From contig JAAZIO010000118.1 in assembly GCA_012800805.1 (NCBI GenBank), positions 1 to 8,216 on the forward strand: DNA of 8,216 nucleotides, written 5' to 3'. The number at the start of each line of letters is the position of its first letter. The stretch's first letter is position 1. The DNA is from Clostridiales bacterium (GTDB lineage: Bacteria > Bacillota > Clostridia > Christensenellales > CAG-917). Positions 6,326 through 8,216 of this stretch are shown in pieces. Made by a program: the position numbers and the translations under genes. The notes below the pieces were generated by a model that searched no databases, was not told where the DNA came from, and saw only the letters and a list, made by a program, of their open reading frames with translations.

Positions 6326-6376
6326 AAAAATTACTGAAACTGCCTATAAATTTAAGAAAAATTACTGAAACTGCCT
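6326..6376 (+). repeat. Two-unit tandem repeat, 31-bp period
   Basis: AAAAATTACTGAAACTGCCT occurs at 6326-6345 and again at 6357-6376 without a mismatch. The two are separated by an 11-bp AT-rich spacer, giving a 31-bp period. Only two units are present, with no conserved leader and no cas genes, so this is a local duplication rather than a CRISPR array. Its function is unknown. Confidence 0.75.
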
Positions 6377-6463
6377 TTAATTTCTAAGTTAACTAAATTT
6401 AATAACGCACCAATTAGCGGTGGAGCAAGGCAATTTTATTTTTGCCCGAAAAAAATCCTTCAT

Positions 6464-6505
6464 CCCTTTTAGCGTGACGCTTTTAAGCAAAGCTCAAAAA
6501 AATCC
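6464..6505. repeat. Dispersed repeat element, copy 2
   Basis: This is the second copy of the element at 6248-6287, in the same orientation 216 bp away. It shares an identical 24-bp head (CCCTTTTAGCGTGACGC, then TTTTAAG) and the AAAGCT and AAAAAAATCC tail, with an extra C before AAAGCT and another after it. The AGCGT-g-ACGCT palindrome is intact. GCTTT and AAAGC around TAAGC form a second possible small stem. It is directly preceded by another AAAAAAATCC word (6449-6458), so the units may have been longer or more numerous. Confidence 0.7.
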
Positions 6506-6608
6506 GTCTCCTCTTAGCTCGGCAAAGAAAAAATAAATATTGAATATAAAATTTTTACTTAAAATGAATTATTGAATTTCTTTTTTAAAACAGGCGGCTA
6601 CGGCATGT

Positions 6609-7421
6609 TTATTGATTGGACTTTTTTAATATATCGCTTATTCGTCTTTTTGTGGCGGGGTTTATAAAGTCGGGGGCTATTTCGCTTAAGGGAAGCAGGA
6701 CAAACTCGCGCTCCTCAAGCCCCGGATGCGGAACTATCAGTTTTTCGTCGCAAATCAAATCAAAGTTGAATGTGAGGATATCGATATCAATAAGTCTGTC
6801 TTCCCATCTTTGCTTTCTTACCCTGCCGAGCTTTTTTTCTATATCGTGGATAAAGTCAAGCAGCTCAAGCGGCGACATATAAGTTTCAATCAACGCCGCG
6901 GCGTTAAGGAATTTATTTTTGGCAACACCGCCAAACGGCTCGGTTTCATGATAGCTTGAGCGATTTAATACTTTTACTTCCTTTTCAAGCTCGCAAAAAG
7001 CCTCGTCAAGGATTTTTTCTCTGTCGCCCATGGAGCTTCCAAGAGATATATAAGCGCGGCTTCTCTTTTTGAAAACCTTTACGCCAACGCTTTCAAAATC
7101 AAGCCTCATCGGCGCTTCGGGCTTTCTTACCGTAAGCTCCACGGCGTCGATTTTGGGAAATTCCCTAAGCAGCATTAAAGCGGTTTCCGAGGCAAGCTTC
7201 TCAATCAAATCAAACGAATTATGAATGGCAAGGTTTACGATTGCCTTTGACGCTTTTGAGTAATTTATGGTGTCGTAAAGGTTGTCGGATTTTTCGGCTT
7301 TGGATAAATCAAAATAAAGCTTTGCCGTAAACAAAAACGGCTGGGGATTGACCTTTTCTTCGGGATTGACGCCGTGGCAAGCCATCACCTTTAAATTTTC
7401 AATAATTAAGCACTCTTGCAT
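6609..7421 (-). CDS. folBK: Bifunctional dihydroneopterin aldolase / HPPK (FolB-FolK fusion)
   Basis: This 270-residue cytoplasmic enzyme should convert dihydroneopterin to 6-hydroxymethyl-dihydropterin (FolB part) and then pyrophosphorylate it with ATP (FolK part), producing the substrate of FolP. Residues 1-119 are FolB: CHGVNPEE (15-22) gives the conserved Glu, TINY has Y54, LIEKLA has E74, and TVRK has the catalytic-type K100. Residues 122-270 are FolK: YISLGSSMGD (124-133), ETEPFGG (159-165), FLNAA (171-175), RW (205-206), R209 and the metal-binding pair D212/D214 in IDIDIL, then VPHPGLEEREF (230-240) with H232, R238 and F240. The linker is only a few residues. LGSS replaces the usual LGSN. 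The start overlaps the folP end by 16 bp and has a modest AAGGGA ribosome binding site, pointing to coupled translation. Confidence 0.94.
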   Translation of the reverse strand: MQECLIIENLKVMACHGVNPEEKVNPQPFLFTAKLYFDLSKAEKSDNLYDTINYSKASKAIVNLAIHNSFDLIEKLASETALMLLREFPKIDAVELTVRKPEAPMRLDFESVGVKVFKKRSRAYISLGSSMGDREKILDEAFCELEKEVKVLNRSSYHETEPFGGVAKNKFLNAAALIETYMSPLELLDFIHDIEKKLGRVRKQRWEDRLIDIDILTFNFDLICDEKLIVPHPGLEEREFVLLPLSEIAPDFINPATKRRISDILKKSNQ

Positions 7422-8188
7422 AATGTTTCCCTTATCGCCTGCAGATTTTCTTTGACGTCATGCACTCTAACAAACAATACGCCCATTTTAGCGGCAAGCC
7501 TTGTGGTTTCAAGCGTGGGCTCAAGCCTGTCTTCAACCGAGCCGCCAAACAAAGATTTTCTGGATGTGCCAAGCAGCAGCGGAAATCCAAGCTTTAAAAA
7601 TTTATCGTAGCCGTACAAGACCTCAAAGTTTTGTTCTTTTGTTTTTCCAAACCCTATGCCGCCGTCAAGGCAGATTTTATCATCAGATATTCCGTATTGT
7701 TTGCACAGCGCCAAAGAGCTTTGAAAAAATTGTTCGATGTCTTTAAAAATATCTTTATACTCCGTTCCGTTTTGGTTGTGCATTATGCAAACGGCGGCGT
7801 CGTATTTTGCTATGACCTCGGCCATCTTTTCGTCTTTTTGAAGCCCCCAGATGTCGTTTATCATATCGGCGCCCGCCTTTAGCGCCTCCATTGCCACTTC
7901 CGAGTTGTAGGTATCAACGGATAGGGGTATATCGAATTCCTTTCTAATCAAACAAAGCGGCTCCATCAGCCTGTTTAACTCTTCCTCTGGGCCAACGGGA
8001 ATGTGACCTGGGCGTGTGGACTGCGCTCCGATATCAAGTATCGCCGCGCCCTCTTTTATCATCTTTTCCGCTCTCTTTAAAATGTCGTCTTTTGTGACTC
8101 TGCTTTTAAAGTAAAAGGAATCGGGCGTGACATTTAAAATGCCCATTATATGCGTGCCTTCGGAAAAAACTTTGTTTCCGATTCTCAT
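7406..8188 (-). CDS. folP: Dihydropteroate synthase FolP
   Basis: This 260-residue enzyme joins 6-hydroxymethyl-dihydropterin pyrophosphate to p-aminobenzoate to make dihydropteroate. It is a TIM barrel and the target of sulfonamides. Motifs in order are MGILNVTPDSF (15-25), DIGAQSTRPG (52-61), SVDT (90-93, D92), INDIWG (110-115, N111), LDGGIGFGKT (174-183, D175), GTSRKS (207-212, K211) and RVHD (241-244, R241/H243). All expected pterin and phosphate ligands are present. Two variants stand out. The flexible first loop reads SFYFKSRV instead of the common SF-SDGG form, and the usual DPG is DGG at 175-177. The start at 8188 is preceded by AGAGAGGT. A TGA-TAA pair at 8208-8203 could end an upstream gene, so this may be an internal operon gene, but only 28 bp are visible. 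folBK follows with a 16-bp overlap. Confidence 0.95.
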   Translation of the reverse strand: MRIGNKVFSEGTHIMGILNVTPDSFYFKSRVTKDDILKRAEKMIKEGAAILDIGAQSTRPGHIPVGPEEELNRLMEPLCLIRKEFDIPLSVDTYNSEVAMEALKAGADMINDIWGLQKDEKMAEVIAKYDAAVCIMHNQNGTEYKDIFKDIEQFFQSSLALCKQYGISDDKICLDGGIGFGKTKEQNFEVLYGYDKFLKLGFPLLLGTSRKSLFGGSVEDRLEPTLETTRLAAKMGVLFVRVHDVKENLQAIRETLCKSA

Positions 8189-8216
8189 AGTACCTCTCTA
8201 TCTTATCAAATTGAAA

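Larger units (their letters stand above)
6080..6608. other. 529-bp non-coding AT-rich spacer with several repeat elements
   Basis: This stretch lies between the 3' end of folBK and the 5' end of the LURP-one-related gene, both on the minus strand. No frame in it looks coding. Its left end holds the LURP-one-related promoter. The rest contains two copies of a 40-42-bp element (6248-6287 and 6464-6505), a two-unit tandem repeat of 31-bp period (6326-6376), and AAAAAAATCC words at 6278, 6449 and 6496. I could not find a convincing intrinsic terminator for the folate genes on the minus strand: the stretch after the folBK stop is AT-rich without a GC stem. The content looks like non-coding repeat accumulation rather than a decayed gene, but a small RNA cannot be excluded. 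Confidence 0.65.

Noticed and set aside
6326..6376. Short CRISPR-like repeat
   Set aside because: There are only two units with an 11-bp AT-rich spacer and no cas genes, so it is a simple tandem duplication.
6464..6505. Repeat element as an intrinsic terminator of the folate genes
   Set aside because: On the minus strand the T-run comes before, not after, the small stem, and the stems are short and AT-rich. It does not have terminator order.
5594..6608. Mobile element or integration scar around the repeat-rich spacer
   Set aside because: There is no transposase, no terminal inverted repeats with target duplication and no tRNA gene; flanking genes are intact.

Overview
The window looks like chromosomal DNA of a low-to-mid GC Gram-positive bacterium, most likely an uncultured member of the Clostridia (Christensenellales-like; this placement is an impression from gene style, not a computed result). 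Supporting signs are strong GGAGG-type ribosome binding sites, consensus TTGACA/TATAAT promoters, a lipoprotein-anchored binding protein, tightly overlapping operon genes and AT-rich spacers. There are no RNA genes, CRISPR arrays, insertion sequences or phage genes. Most of the window is well-conserved core metabolism and transport.

Left edge (1-216, minus strand): the N-terminal 72 codons of a DUF11-type surface-repeat protein that runs off the window. A 348-bp AT-rich divergent spacer (217-564) carries a near-perfect sigma-A promoter for the rightward operon and several GTTTA/TAAAC inverted repeats that look like operators.

Centre (565-5532, plus strand): a five-gene operon. It encodes an XRE-cupin regulator, the ATPase PotA, the permeases PotB and PotC, and the binding lipoprotein PotD, which together form a complete polyamine (spermidine/putrescine) ABC importer. 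Every junction after potA overlaps (14, 7 and 11 bp). The operon ends in a GC-rich hairpin terminator (5537-5561) that also suits the convergent gene on the other strand. PotA and PotD are both much longer than the classical E. coli proteins. PotA has an insertion in its nucleotide-binding domain and a duplicated C-terminal TOBE-like unit. PotD has an extra C-terminal transmembrane helix besides its lipid anchor.

Right part (minus strand): a LURP-one-related (YxjI/DUF567) protein at 5594-6079 with its own extended -10 promoter. It is followed by a 529-bp non-coding, AT-rich spacer (6080-6608) holding two copies of a roughly 40-bp element, a 31-bp-period tandem repeat and several AAAAAAATCC words. 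Next comes a folate pair transcribed leftward: folP (dihydropteroate synthase, 7406-8188), then a fused folB-folK gene (6609-7421), overlapping by 16 bp. The pair supplies three consecutive steps around the pterin branch of folate synthesis. More folate genes may lie upstream, beyond the right edge.

I see no clearly undescribed system. The items most worth a second look are the modified PotA/PotD architecture, the operator cluster, and the repeat elements in the 6.1-6.6 kb spacer.
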